Assembly: GCA_021648425.1 (NCBI GenBank)
Contig: JAKISV010000006.1
Coordinates: 1 to 30,893, forward strand
DNA length: 30,893 bases
Direction: 5' to 3'
DNA from: Rhizobiaceae bacterium
GTDB lineage: Bacteria; Pseudomonadota; Alphaproteobacteria; Rhizobiales; Rhizobiaceae
Positions 8,329 to 15,652 of the stretch are shown piece after piece (positions within the stretch are counted from its first letter, which is position 1; each line of letters begins with the position of its first letter). The notes beneath the pieces were generated by a model, which saw only the letters and a list, made by a program, of their open reading frames with translations, did no database searches and was not told the origin of the DNA. The position numbers and the translations under genes were made by a program.

Positions 8329-8811
8329 TTATTGCCGATGATAAGGGTGGCCGCTCAAAATTGTTATGGCGCGATATATCTGCTCTGCCAATAAAATTCG
8401 CACAATCTGATGGGGCCAGGTCATCGCCCCAAGCCGGATAGTGGTACTGGCACTCTTTAACAATTCATCCCCAAGACCATCTGCTCCACCCACTACCATC
8501 ACCATTTCATTCACACCATCATCGCGTTCTTTCGCCAGATATTGCGAAAATTGAGCACTGGTAAGGTCCCGGCCATTTTCATCAAATGCTACTAACACAC
8601 TGCCATTGCCTGGGTTGGAAATCAGCAGATTTGCTTCTTGTTGTTTGCGTTGACTAACACTGGCTGCTTTAGATTCGGAATATTCCTGCACGCTGATTTC
8701 TGAAATACCCACCTGAACGCCCGAATTTCGCGATCGTTTTAAATATCGTGAAAACAGCTCCTGTTCGGGGCCTGCTTTAAGTTTGCCAATCGCTGCTATC
8801 TTTATTTTCAC
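8329..8811 (-). CDS. rlmH: 23S rRNA pseudouridine-1915 N3-methyltransferase RlmH
   Basis: SPOUT-class methyltransferase acting on assembled 70S ribosomes at pseudouridine 1915. It is 160 residues long. Family features are the N-terminal KIKIAAIGKLK strand, the glycine-rich VMVVGGADGL knot loop at about 105-114 and the invariant C-terminus LSGHPYHR. The start is a GTG, the codon that begins the family's first strand. It lies 16 bases after rsfS; this pairing with another ribosome-related gene is widely conserved. Identification is secure. Confidence 0.97.
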   Translation of the reverse strand: MKIKIAAIGKLKAGPEQELFSRYLKRSRNSGVQVGISEISVQEYSESKAASVSQRKQQEANLLISNPGNGSVLVAFDENGRDLTSAQFSQYLAKERDDGVNEMVMVVGGADGLGDELLKSASTTIRLGAMTWPHQIVRILLAEQIYRAITILSGHPYHRQ

Positions 8812-8827
8812 AACATTTCACGACGAT

Positions 8828-9259
8828 TTATTTTGAATCGCCTTTAGTTGAAAGTTCCTGTTCAGGCGCTACCGGTAACATCCACATTTTTTCGAGGTTG
8901 TAAAACTCACGAACTTCCGGCCGAAACAGATGTACAATAATGTCTGCAATATCAACCAATACCCAATCGCCATTCTGCCGACCTTCCACACGTGGAGTTT
9001 TAATCCCGGCTTTTTTCAAGTCACGCAACAATGCATCAGCAGTCGCACCCACATGGCGATGTGAACGGCCCGACGCGATGATCATATAGTCGCCAATGGA
9101 AGATTTTTCAGAAATGTTGATTGGCTGTATATCGAGCGCCTTGGAATTTTCAAGACTTTCAATTGTCAGCGAATATACATCTTCAACAGAAAGTATTTCT
9201 GCACCGGATGATTTTTTGGAAGTAGCTTTAGCGCTCCCTTTTTGCAGTGGTTTGGCCAG
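8828..9259 (-). CDS. rsfS: Ribosomal silencing factor RsfS, apparently CTG-started
   Basis: RsfS binds L14 and blocks 30S-50S joining when nutrients are short. The conserved core (SLTIESLENSKALDIQ through SGRSHRHVGA to FRPEVREFYNLEKMW) is intact. The only in-frame ATG (9085) falls inside it, just after IGDY, and would delete the first helix and strand. Back to the in-frame stop at 9272-9274 there is no ATG, GTG or TTG. The best start is CTG at 9257-9259, four bases after AGGA, giving 143 residues beginning MAKPLQKG. The Lys/Ser/Ala-rich N-terminal tail resembles rhizobial homologues. It lies between nadD and rlmH. Confidence 0.85.
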   Translation of the reverse strand: MAKPLQKGSAKATSKKSSGAEILSVEDVYSLTIESLENSKALDIQPINISEKSSIGDYMIIASGRSHRHVGATADALLRDLKKAGIKTPRVEGRQNGDWVLVDIADIIVHLFRPEVREFYNLEKMWMLPVAPEQELSTKGDSK

Positions 9260-9262
9260 TTT

Positions 9263-9269
9263 GTCCTCT
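9263..9269 (-). promoter_or_regulatory. Ribosome-binding site deciding the rsfS start
   Basis: AAGAGGA on the minus strand, followed after CAAA by the proposed CTG initiator at 9259. It is the only good Shine-Dalgarno match between the upstream in-frame stop and the conserved RsfS core, which is why the CTG is preferred over an ATT or ATA codon further in. Confidence 0.5.
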
Positions 9270-9345
9270 TGTTAATGTTGGGCGTCAATTCGACGAAGTT
9301 GTTAAAGAATACACGATTTGTGTGTGTGATGGTAGTCCCGTATTT

Positions 9346-9951
9346 CTATTTGCTGTTACGAATTTGAGTTGATGAAAGAAAAGATCTCGGGCCATGAATA
9401 AATGTCCATGCCGGAGGCTTTGCGCCAGCCAGCAATTGCCCGTCTCGCTCATCCACCCTGAATCTCGAAAGAGAACTGGTAGCCGAAGTGGAGTTGGGTG
9501 ACATGGTTGACCCCGGACGATCAATAACAGCCAATGGCACCCTATCAGCTATATTACGCCACCGGTCCCATTTGTGAAAATCCGTCAGATTATCCGCCCC
9601 CATGACCCAGACAAAATTGACGCAAGGCCGCCGTGTAGTTAAAACCTCCAGCGTATCAGCGGTATATCTGACGTTAAAGCGCGCCTCAAATGCCGTAATA
9701 CGCACTGCCGGGTGATCAACAAGTTCCTGACACAACTTCAATCGCTGCGGCAAAGGCAACAGGTTGTGGTTATTCTTGAGCGGGTTCCCCGGAGAAACAC
9801 TCCACCAAAGCTGGTCCAGGCCCAATCTGCGTAATGCAATATGGCTGATATGAACATGACCACTGTGCGGCGGATTAAAGGATCCGCCAAACAAGCCAAT
9901 TTTCATAGCCTTCGCTGTGGGTGGTATTTTGTAGGGATTACGAGACAACAT
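9346..9951 (-). CDS. nadD: Nicotinate-mononucleotide adenylyltransferase NadD
   Basis: Transfers AMP from ATP to nicotinate mononucleotide in de novo NAD synthesis. The 201-residue form has the nucleotidyltransferase signature GGSFNPPHSGH at 22-32 with the HxGH motif at 29-32. The C-terminal SSTQIR motif is only three residues from the end. ATG 9951 is chosen because rhizobial NadD proteins carry a similar short N-terminal segment before the first strand, and because it begins four bases after the proA stop. An in-frame GTG at 9981 would overlap proA and an ATG at 9906 would be the minimal form. The sites ahead of all three are poor, which suggests coupling to proA translation. Confidence 0.94.
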   Translation of the reverse strand: MLSRNPYKIPPTAKAMKIGLFGGSFNPPHSGHVHISHIALRRLGLDQLWWSVSPGNPLKNNHNLLPLPQRLKLCQELVDHPAVRITAFEARFNVRYTADTLEVLTTRRPCVNFVWVMGADNLTDFHKWDRWRNIADRVPLAVIDRPGSTMSPNSTSATSSLSRFRVDERDGQLLAGAKPPAWTFIHGPRSFLSSTQIRNSK

Positions 9952-9955
9952 CAAA

Positions 9956-11245
9956 TCAGGTTCGGATCTGGCCGTTACCACGAACCAGATATTTGAAGCT
10001 TGTTAACTGCTCAACACCCACCGGCCCGCGCGCATGCATTTTTCCGGTGGCAATTCCAATTTCCGCTCCCATGCCAAATTCTCCCCCATCGGCAAACTGG
10101 GTTGAAGCATTGTGAAGAAGGATAGCTGAATCTATCTCGTTGAAAAACCGGGATACCGCCTCCCCGTCCTCAGCAATGATTGCATCCGTATGATTGGAAG
10201 AATAGCGATTGATGTGGCCAATCGCTCCTTCAATACCATCAACAATGCGCACAGCAATAATTGTATCGAGATATTCAGTAGTCCAGTCTTTTTCTTCAGC
10301 TATTTCACTGTCACCGTATAATTCATGGACCGACCTGTCAGCACGCAAAACACACCCGGTTTTTGTCAATGCATCAAGAATGGGGCGCATATGGGTGTCT
10401 TTAACGGCTTCATCAATCAGCAGGGTTTCCGCAGCACCGCATATGCCGGTGCGCCGCATTTTTGAATTCACGGCAATTTCAATTGCCATTTTCAAGTCAG
10501 CGCTTTTATCGATATAAACATGACACAGCCCTTCCAGATGGGCAAAAACCGGAACACGGGCATCTTCCTGCACACGAGCAACCAGCCCCCGTCCGCCACG
10601 TGGTACAATAACATCGATATTACCATCGAGGCCTTTGAGCATTTCCCCTACCGCGGCGCGGTCCGTTGTCGGCACCATCTGAATGGCATCGGCTGGCATG
10701 CCCGCCTGTTCAAGTCCCTTTGTCATGCAGGCATGAATCGCCCGCGAGGAATTATAAGAATCCGTACCACCACGCAATATGACCGCATTACCGGCTTTAA
10801 GGCACAAGCCGCCAGCGTCAGCCGTAACATTAGGGCGGCTTTCATAGATTACACCAATGATACCAAGAGGCGTTGAGACCCGTTCAATTTTTAAGCCATT
10901 TGGCCGCTCCCAGGCTGCCAGAACACGACCAACGGGTTCATTGAGCGCGGCAATATCTTTCAGACCATTGGCCATGGAAATGATGCGGCCTTTGTTGAGT
11001 TCCAGCCGGTCGAGAAATGCTGACGACAGTTTGGAATCGCGTCCGTTTTCCATATCAATTGCATTAGCTTTTAGAATATCGGCCTGGCTGTTTAGGATTG
11101 CTTCAGCCATGGCTATCAACGCCGCATGTTTTCGCTCCGATGAAATTGTCGCCAGAATTTGCGCCACCGCCCGTGCGCGCCTGCCCATATCGAGCATAGT
11201 CGCATGCAGTTCTTCGCTATTAGTATGTTGCAATTTTTCAAGCAT
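9956..11245 (-). CDS. proA: Gamma-glutamyl phosphate reductase ProA
   Basis: Second enzyme of proline synthesis, reducing gamma-glutamyl phosphate to glutamate semialdehyde with NADPH. The 429 residues form the aldehyde-dehydrogenase-like fold. The catalytic cysteine is C269 in RRTGICGAAETLL, and the phosphate/NADP region includes IYESRPNVTADA at about 133-144 and VPRGGRGL at about 214-221. Its ATG overlaps the last eight bases of proB, giving direct coupling to the enzyme that makes its unstable substrate. It is followed by nadD after four bases. Confidence 0.98.
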   Translation of the reverse strand: MLEKLQHTNSEELHATMLDMGRRARAVAQILATISSERKHAALIAMAEAILNSQADILKANAIDMENGRDSKLSSAFLDRLELNKGRIISMANGLKDIAALNEPVGRVLAAWERPNGLKIERVSTPLGIIGVIYESRPNVTADAGGLCLKAGNAVILRGGTDSYNSSRAIHACMTKGLEQAGMPADAIQMVPTTDRAAVGEMLKGLDGNIDVIVPRGGRGLVARVQEDARVPVFAHLEGLCHVYIDKSADLKMAIEIAVNSKMRRTGICGAAETLLIDEAVKDTHMRPILDALTKTGCVLRADRSVHELYGDSEIAEEKDWTTEYLDTIIAVRIVDGIEGAIGHINRYSSNHTDAIIAEDGEAVSRFFNEIDSAILLHNASTQFADGGEFGMGAEIGIATGKMHARGPVGVEQLTSFKYLVRGNGQIRT

Positions 11246-12377
11246 TGTCTTTGTCCGCGAGAATTTCTTTCAGTATCATATCATCACGATGGACTAATTC
11301 ACTGCGCCCAGCGTACCCCAGAATGCCTTCAATGTCAGCGCTTCGTTTGCCGATGATTTTACTGGCATCTTCAGCATCAAATGCGATGACGCCTTGACCG
11401 ATGACAATGCCTGCATGGGTGGCAATTGAAATCATATCACCTCGGCAAAAATCGCCCTCCAGTTTAGCAACGCCAGCGGGCAACAGGCTTTTCCCGTTTT
11501 TCAAGGCCGCAATGGCACCTTCATCAATGGTAATCTGCCCTTTTGTTTGCAATTGTCCCGCAATCCATTTCTTACGGGCGCTGCGCGGATTTTCGCGGGC
11601 GTGAAAATATGTGTGGGATGCTCCTTCCTCCAGAGCTTTCAGCGGATTATTGTCTTTGCCGGAAGTAATTACCATTGCTGTGCCGTTTTCAGTGGCAATG
11701 CGTGCGGCGATAATTTTCGTTTTCATCCCTCCGCGAGACAGTTGTGTACCTGCATCCCCTGCCATCGCTTCAATTTTGCTGGTGATCACCGGCACATCAC
11801 CGATTAACGAGGCTTGCGGATTATCCGCCGGTGGCGCGTTATATAATCCGTCGATGTCCGAAAGCAAGATCAGCAAATCTGCACCCATCATCGTTGCAAC
11901 ACGCGCTGCCAGGCGATCATTGTCACCATAACGAATTTCGCCTGTAGCCACTGTGTCATTTTCATTGATGACAGGAACAGCACCCAATTCCAGTAGCGTT
12001 TCCACCGTAGCACGCGCATTCAAATAACGACGACGTTCTTCAGTATCACCATAGGTCAGCAAAATCTGGCCGGCACGAATACCATGCCTGTCGAGGCCCG
12101 ATGAAAACAGACCGGCAAGCGAAATCTGCCCCACCGCTGCTGCTGCCTGGTTTTCTTCCAGTTTTAATATGCCTGTCGACAAACCCAATACATTACGCCC
12201 AAGTGCTATTGCCCCCGAAGACACCACCAGAATATCGCATCCGGATTTTTTCAGACTGGCAATATCCTCCAGCAGTGAGCGTAGCCAATTGTGCTTCAGA
12301 CCACTCGCCTGCTCAACCAGTAACGAGGAACCAATTTTGACTACAATACGGCGGTAAGAGGAAACCTTGTTTTTCAT
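11238..12377 (-). CDS. proB: Glutamate 5-kinase ProB
   Basis: First enzyme of proline synthesis, phosphorylating glutamate with ATP; usually feedback-inhibited by proline. The 379 residues comprise an amino-acid kinase domain (RRIVVKIGSSLLV at about 9-21, NENDTVATGEIRYGDND, LLSDIDGLY, LSRGGMKTKIIAA) and a C-terminal PUA domain from about 280. ATG 12377 is chosen because it overlaps the obgE stop as ATGA, whereas an earlier in-frame start (12398) would lie inside obgE. The obgE-proB-proA order is conserved in Hyphomicrobiales. Confidence 0.97.
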   Translation of the reverse strand: MKNKVSSYRRIVVKIGSSLLVEQASGLKHNWLRSLLEDIASLKKSGCDILVVSSGAIALGRNVLGLSTGILKLEENQAAAAVGQISLAGLFSSGLDRHGIRAGQILLTYGDTEERRRYLNARATVETLLELGAVPVINENDTVATGEIRYGDNDRLAARVATMMGADLLILLSDIDGLYNAPPADNPQASLIGDVPVITSKIEAMAGDAGTQLSRGGMKTKIIAARIATENGTAMVITSGKDNNPLKALEEGASHTYFHARENPRSARKKWIAGQLQTKGQITIDEGAIAALKNGKSLLPAGVAKLEGDFCRGDMISIATHAGIVIGQGVIAFDAEDASKIIGKRSADIEGILGYAGRSELVHRDDMILKEILADKDNA

Positions 12378-13420
12378 TGTTCCAAAACCGGTTGCCATCG
12401 CTGGTCTTGAACCGGCTGTTCTTCTGCCTGCCTTGCTTCATATATTTTGTCGGCCAGTTGGCGCAAAGCAGTGTCTACACCCTCCCGGCTGACTGAAGAA
12501 AGTTCAATTACCGGTTTGCCGGATTCCTTCAACAAAATTGCAACCAACTCACTTCGGGCGTCTGCCTGCAACGTATCACATTTAGAAAGTGCCACCAGCT
12601 CCGGTTTGCCAGCAAGGTCATTGCCATAGGCCTCAACTTCATTGCGAACAGTGCGATAGGCCAGCGCCACATCCTCTTCGGTGGCTGAAACCAGATGCAG
12701 CAACACTCGGGTTCGTTCCACATGACCCAGAAATTTATCACCAATACCAACGCCCAGATGCGCGCCCTCAATCAGGCCTGGAATATCAGCGATTACAAAT
12801 TCACGCCCGTCAATTCCCGCAACGCCCAGATTGGGATGGAGTGTGGTGAACGGATAATCAGCGATTTTTGGTCTTGCGGCAGAAGAAGAGGCCAGAAAAG
12901 TCGATTTGCCTGCATTGGGCAAACCCAGCAATCCCGCATCCGCAATCAGCTTCAACCGTAGCCAGAGTGTACGTTCAATGCCCACTTGCCCGGGATTTGC
13001 ATGGCGCGGCGCCTGATTGGTGGAGGATTTAAAGTGGGCATTTCCAAAACCGCCATTGCCACCTTTTGCCAGCAGGAACCGTTGCCCGACAGTGGTTAAG
13101 TCTGCGACCAGCGTTTCATTATCTTCTTCATAAATCTGCGTCCCTTCAGGCACCTTCAAAATAATATCATCGCCGTTCGCGCCATTGCGGTTGCGCCCCA
13201 TTCCATGGATACCGGTTTTTGCTTTGAAATGCTGCTGGTAGCGATAATCAATCAGGGTGTTGAGGCCGTTAACAACTTCAGCCCACACACTCCCGCCCTT
13301 GCCGCCAATGCCCCCATCAGGACCACCCAGCGAAACATATTTTTCGCGATGAAAAGAAACGCAACCCGCTCCACCGTTGCCGGAGCGGATAAACACCCGC
13401 GCTGCATCCAGAAATTTCAT
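12374..13420 (-). CDS. obgE: Ribosome-assembly GTPase ObgE/CgtA
   Basis: Essential GTPase that binds the 50S subunit and links ribosome assembly to stress and cell-cycle state. Of 348 residues, 1-158 are the glycine-rich Obg fold (NGGAGC, GGPDGGIGGKGG, GGNGGFGN). The G domain follows with G1 GLPNAGKS at 167-174, G2 threonines near 192, G3 DIPG at 212-215 and a G4 of the form SKCD in place of NKxD, a common alphaproteobacterial variant. A short Gln/Glu-rich tail ends the protein. An intrinsic terminator stands 25 bases upstream of its ATG, so its expression may depend on read-through or a hidden promoter. Confidence 0.97.
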   Translation of the reverse strand: MKFLDAARVFIRSGNGGAGCVSFHREKYVSLGGPDGGIGGKGGSVWAEVVNGLNTLIDYRYQQHFKAKTGIHGMGRNRNGANGDDIILKVPEGTQIYEEDNETLVADLTTVGQRFLLAKGGNGGFGNAHFKSSTNQAPRHANPGQVGIERTLWLRLKLIADAGLLGLPNAGKSTFLASSSAARPKIADYPFTTLHPNLGVAGIDGREFVIADIPGLIEGAHLGVGIGDKFLGHVERTRVLLHLVSATEEDVALAYRTVRNEVEAYGNDLAGKPELVALSKCDTLQADARSELVAILLKESGKPVIELSSVSREGVDTALRQLADKIYEARQAEEQPVQDQRWQPVLEQ

Positions 13421-13444
13421 GGCATCAAATCCAATATATTCAGT

Positions 13445-13474
13445 GAAAAAGGGAAGGCCATTCCTGACCTTCCC
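13445..13474 (-). terminator. Intrinsic terminator between GNAT gene and obgE
   Basis: On the minus strand a stem GGGAAGGTCA / TGGCCTTCCC (one T-G wobble) encloses a GGAA tetraloop and is followed directly by TTTTT. It starts 14 bases past the stop of the upstream acetyltransferase gene. Only 24 bases separate the T-run from the obgE start codon, so it either ends the rplU-side transcripts or works as an attenuator for obgE. Confidence 0.8.
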
Positions 13475-13487
13475 TCAACAATTCACA

Positions 13488-14066
13488 TTATGCCGCCAGC
13501 GCTTCCATCCAGCTTGACCGCGAAATTCGAAACTTGTCGATTTTCTGATTTTTCCCAAGTGTATTGGAAAAAGCATCTTCAGATTTCCAGTATTTACCAC
13601 CACACTTTTCGATCACCCGGCGTGAGGCGTCATTAATCGACATGCACGAGGCCATCATTGTGTCTCGTGAGGTGGTTTTGAAATATAAATCAATCAGTGC
13701 TCCGGCCGCTTCCGTGGCATAGCCTTGCCCCCAATAGGGTTCACCAATCCAATAACCCATATATGGGTGCTCATGGATTCCGGTGGCATCATGTAAACCA
13801 CACACACCAATAAAACGCCCATTGTCCGACTTGGTTATAGCAAATGTGCAGGCAGAATCAGCGTCCAGCGTGATTTTCTTCAGAAAATCGCGCGCATCCG
13901 CATCAAAATAGGGATAGGGCATGCGAGCCAGGTTCTTTGCAATCTCAAAATTATTGGCAAGCAACGCCATATCCTCCGCATCATCACGATGGGGTTGACG
14001 TATAATCAACCTTTCGGTTGTCAATATTTCGCAATCAATATCGCAAACTCTGTTCATCTCAGTCAT
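13488..14066 (-). CDS. GNAT family N-acetyltransferase, RimJ/RimL type
   Basis: A 192-residue acetyltransferase of the RimJ/RimL-like GNAT group. It opens with ILTTERLIIRQPHRDDAEDMA and shows GYWIGEPYWGQGYATEAAGAL at about 104-124, which holds the acetyl-CoA loop (GQGYAT), then NDASRRVIEKCGG, the typical RimL signature. The substrate is unknown. ATG 14066 is preferred because GGAG precedes it; the longer in-frame GTG at 14087 has no site. Acetyltransferases between rpmA and obgE are a recurring feature of rhizobial genomes. Terminators flank it on both sides, so it may be a separate transcription unit. Confidence 0.88.
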   Translation of the reverse strand: MTEMNRVCDIDCEILTTERLIIRQPHRDDAEDMALLANNFEIAKNLARMPYPYFDADARDFLKKITLDADSACTFAITKSDNGRFIGVCGLHDATGIHEHPYMGYWIGEPYWGQGYATEAAGALIDLYFKTTSRDTMMASCMSINDASRRVIEKCGGKYWKSEDAFSNTLGKNQKIDKFRISRSSWMEALAA

Positions 14067-14086
14067 TTGCCTTGTCTCCAAATACA

Positions 14087-14114
14087 CAAAAGGGAGGCGG
14101 TGTTCCCGTCTCCC
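14087..14114 (-). terminator. Intrinsic terminator downstream of rpmA
   Basis: On the minus strand GGGAGACGG and CCGCCTCCC pair with one mismatch around a five-base loop, followed by TTTT. It lies 66 bases past the rpmA stop and about 20 bases before the preferred start of the acetyltransferase gene. It would close the rplU-rpmA unit. Confidence 0.7.
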
Positions 14115-14180
14115 CCTTGAAATCTGGTTTTCAAATTTCGCCGGGGTTTTCGGAACGCCGGCTTTTCTTGAAAGTTCCGG

Positions 14181-14447
14181 CTATTGGGCCGCCTGGGCCA
14201 GCATCACCGATACGTAGGTTCGGCCATTGGCTTTTTTCTGAAATTCCACCTTGCCCGGTGTCTTTGCAAAAATGGTATGGTCCTTGCCAATACCCACATT
14301 ATCGCCCGGGTGCCATTTTGTACCACGCTGGCGAAGGATAATATTGCCCGGCACCACGGCTTCACCACCGAATTTTTTCACGCCAAGGCGCTTGGAATTT
14401 GAATCGCGACCGTTGCGCGATGAGCCACCGGCTTTTTTGTGTGCCAT
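14181..14447 (-). CDS. rpmA: 50S ribosomal protein L27
   Basis: Ribosomal protein bL27, whose N-terminal tail reaches toward the peptidyl-transferase centre. The 88 residues are normal length. It starts MAHKKAGGSSRNGRDSNSKR, with no cleavable N-terminal extension of the Firmicutes type, and continues with FGGEAVVPGNIILRQRGTKWHPG. The SD-like GGAGACC is six bases before the ATG. It follows rplU by 21 bases in the standard rplU-rpmA pair. Confidence 0.99.
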   Translation of the reverse strand: MAHKKAGGSSRNGRDSNSKRLGVKKFGGEAVVPGNIILRQRGTKWHPGDNVGIGKDHTIFAKTPGKVEFQKKANGRTYVSVMLAQAAQ

Positions 14448-14468
14448 GAGAGGGTCTCCTTTTTTCTG

Positions 14469-15167
14469 CTATTTCTTCGCTGCTGCAGCTTTTTGATCAG
14501 TTTTGGCGCGTGGTGGTTTACCGGCCAGCAATTCTTTTGCCTGCTCAATCCACTCTTCACGCTCGGTACGACCACCCAGCTTCAGCTCTTCATCAAGTGT
14601 CGCCATCTTCTTGGCACTCATCTTGGCAATTTCTTTCAGCGACTTAATGCCTGCTCCATTGAGCTTTTTCTCTAACGCCGGTCCAACGCCACCAATCAGC
14701 TTGATATCATCAATAATATCCGCCTTTGGTGCAGCCGCTTTAGGAGCAGCCTTTGGCGTTGTTTCTTTTTTAGGTGCGACTTTTGCCTTGGCAGGAGCCG
14801 CTTCCTTTTTAACCGGTGCTGCTTTTTTTGCCGCAACCTTTTTAGGCTTGGCCCCGCCGGTAAGTATTTCCGCAATACGAACAGTCGTCAAATGCTGACG
14901 GTGTCCGATTGTACGTCGTGAATTCTGGCGGCGGCGTTTTTTAAACGCAATAATCTTGCGGGTACGACCCTGGGTCACTACCTCGGCAGTAACCAATGCG
15001 CCATCTACAAAGGGAGCACCTATCGAGGCATCGCCACCTTCACCAACCATCAGCACTTCGCTGAATTCTACCATATCGCCGGCATCGCCAGCGAGTTTTT
15101 CTATCTTCAATATGTCATCAGCGGCAACGCGATACTGCTTACCACCGGTTTTAATGACTGCGAACAT
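14469..15167 (-). CDS. rplU: 50S ribosomal protein L21 with helix-hairpin-helix tail
   Basis: Ribosomal protein bL21, which binds 23S rRNA. Residues 1-103 are a standard L21 (MFAVIKTGGKQYRV, then KIIAFKKRRRQNSRRTIGHRQ). The protein runs on to 232 residues, against about 100-105 for the core family. Residues about 110-155 are a Lys/Ala/Pro linker. Residues about 156-215 form a helix-hairpin-helix-like domain (IKLIGGVGPALEKKL, then LDEELKLGGRTEREEWIEQAKELL), followed by a basic tail. Related fusions are known in rhizobia as 'L21/unknown domain fusion'. ATG 15167, eight bases after AGGA, matches the family start; an in-frame TTG at 15194 is ignored. Confidence 0.96.
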   Translation of the reverse strand: MFAVIKTGGKQYRVAADDILKIEKLAGDAGDMVEFSEVLMVGEGGDASIGAPFVDGALVTAEVVTQGRTRKIIAFKKRRRQNSRRTIGHRQHLTTVRIAEILTGGAKPKKVAAKKAAPVKKEAAPAKAKVAPKKETTPKAAPKAAAPKADIIDDIKLIGGVGPALEKKLNGAGIKSLKEIAKMSAKKMATLDEELKLGGRTEREEWIEQAKELLAGKPPRAKTDQKAAAAKK

Positions 15168-15245
15168 CGTTTTTCCTATCGGTTCACTGTTCAACTCTCA
15201 ACATTCAAATCCTGCAAAAACAGGCAGAATGCCGGGTTGTCTTTT

Positions 15246-15291
15246 TGTCAATCGGTTTGCTTGCTGTTTAAAATCAGAAAGATTTTCTGAT
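15246..15291 (-). promoter_or_regulatory. Possible rplU-rpmA promoter elements and hairpin
   Basis: A consensus -35 TTGACA is present on the minus strand at 15246-15251, about 80 bases before the rplU start, but the expected -10 position reads TCTGCC, so the promoter is incomplete. Just upstream, ATCAGAAA (15273-15280) and TTTCTGAT (15284-15291) form a perfect inverted repeat around GAT. It may be an operator. No other gene occupies the 281 bases between rplU and the tRNA. Confidence 0.35.
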
Positions 15292-15448
15292 GTAACAGTG
15301 TAAAAATAATGGCGCAGGTTTTGCCCACGCCGTTTACAAGCCGGAAATAACCTGAAATGCCCCTCAAAGTCAAGTTCCAATCGATACGATTTTGCCAGGT
15401 AATTCTATCATTGAGATTACCAGCACAATTGGCTACACCAGCACAAAT

Positions 15449-15538
15449 GGAGAGGTGCCAGAGTGGTCGAATGGGGCGGTCTCGAAAACCGTTGGGCTCT
15501 CACGAGTCCCCAGGGTTCGAATCCCTGTCTCTCCGCCA
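15449..15538 (+). tRNA. tRNA-Ser (anticodon CGA)
   Basis: Ninety bases including the encoded CCA. The acceptor arms GGAGAGG (15449-15455) and TCTCTCC (15528-15534) pair with one G-T wobble, and the discriminator is G. The anticodon loop CT-CGA-AA (15481-15487) is closed by CGGT/ACCG, giving anticodon CGA at 15483-15485 for UCG codons. A long class II variable arm (GGGCTCTCACGAGTCCC) and the T-loop GGTTCGAATCC follow, as expected for serine tRNA. It is transcribed away from rplU and borders the less conserved segment. Confidence 0.96.
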
Positions 15539-15652
15539 TATTTCTGGCGCTATCGCCTTCGGCTGTATGAGCGCAGTGTTGCGTCGGCTGTCAATGTTGG
15601 CAATGCAGACTAAGCTACATTTCACATGAGTGGCCACCATTTCCGTTTTCTA

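Noticed and set aside
8828..9085. RsfS starting at the in-frame ATG 9085
   Set aside because: It removes the conserved N-terminal helix and strand that are intact in the upstream frame.
14503..14898. A 131-codon plus-strand ORF opposite the rplU tail
   Set aside because: It is the low-complexity mirror of the Lys/Ala-rich coding strand, with no ribosome site.
15357..15629. Two plus-strand ORFs covering tRNA-Ser
   Set aside because: Their recognisable peptide (SGRMGRSRKPLGSHESPG) is simply the translated tRNA, a frequent false protein in databases.
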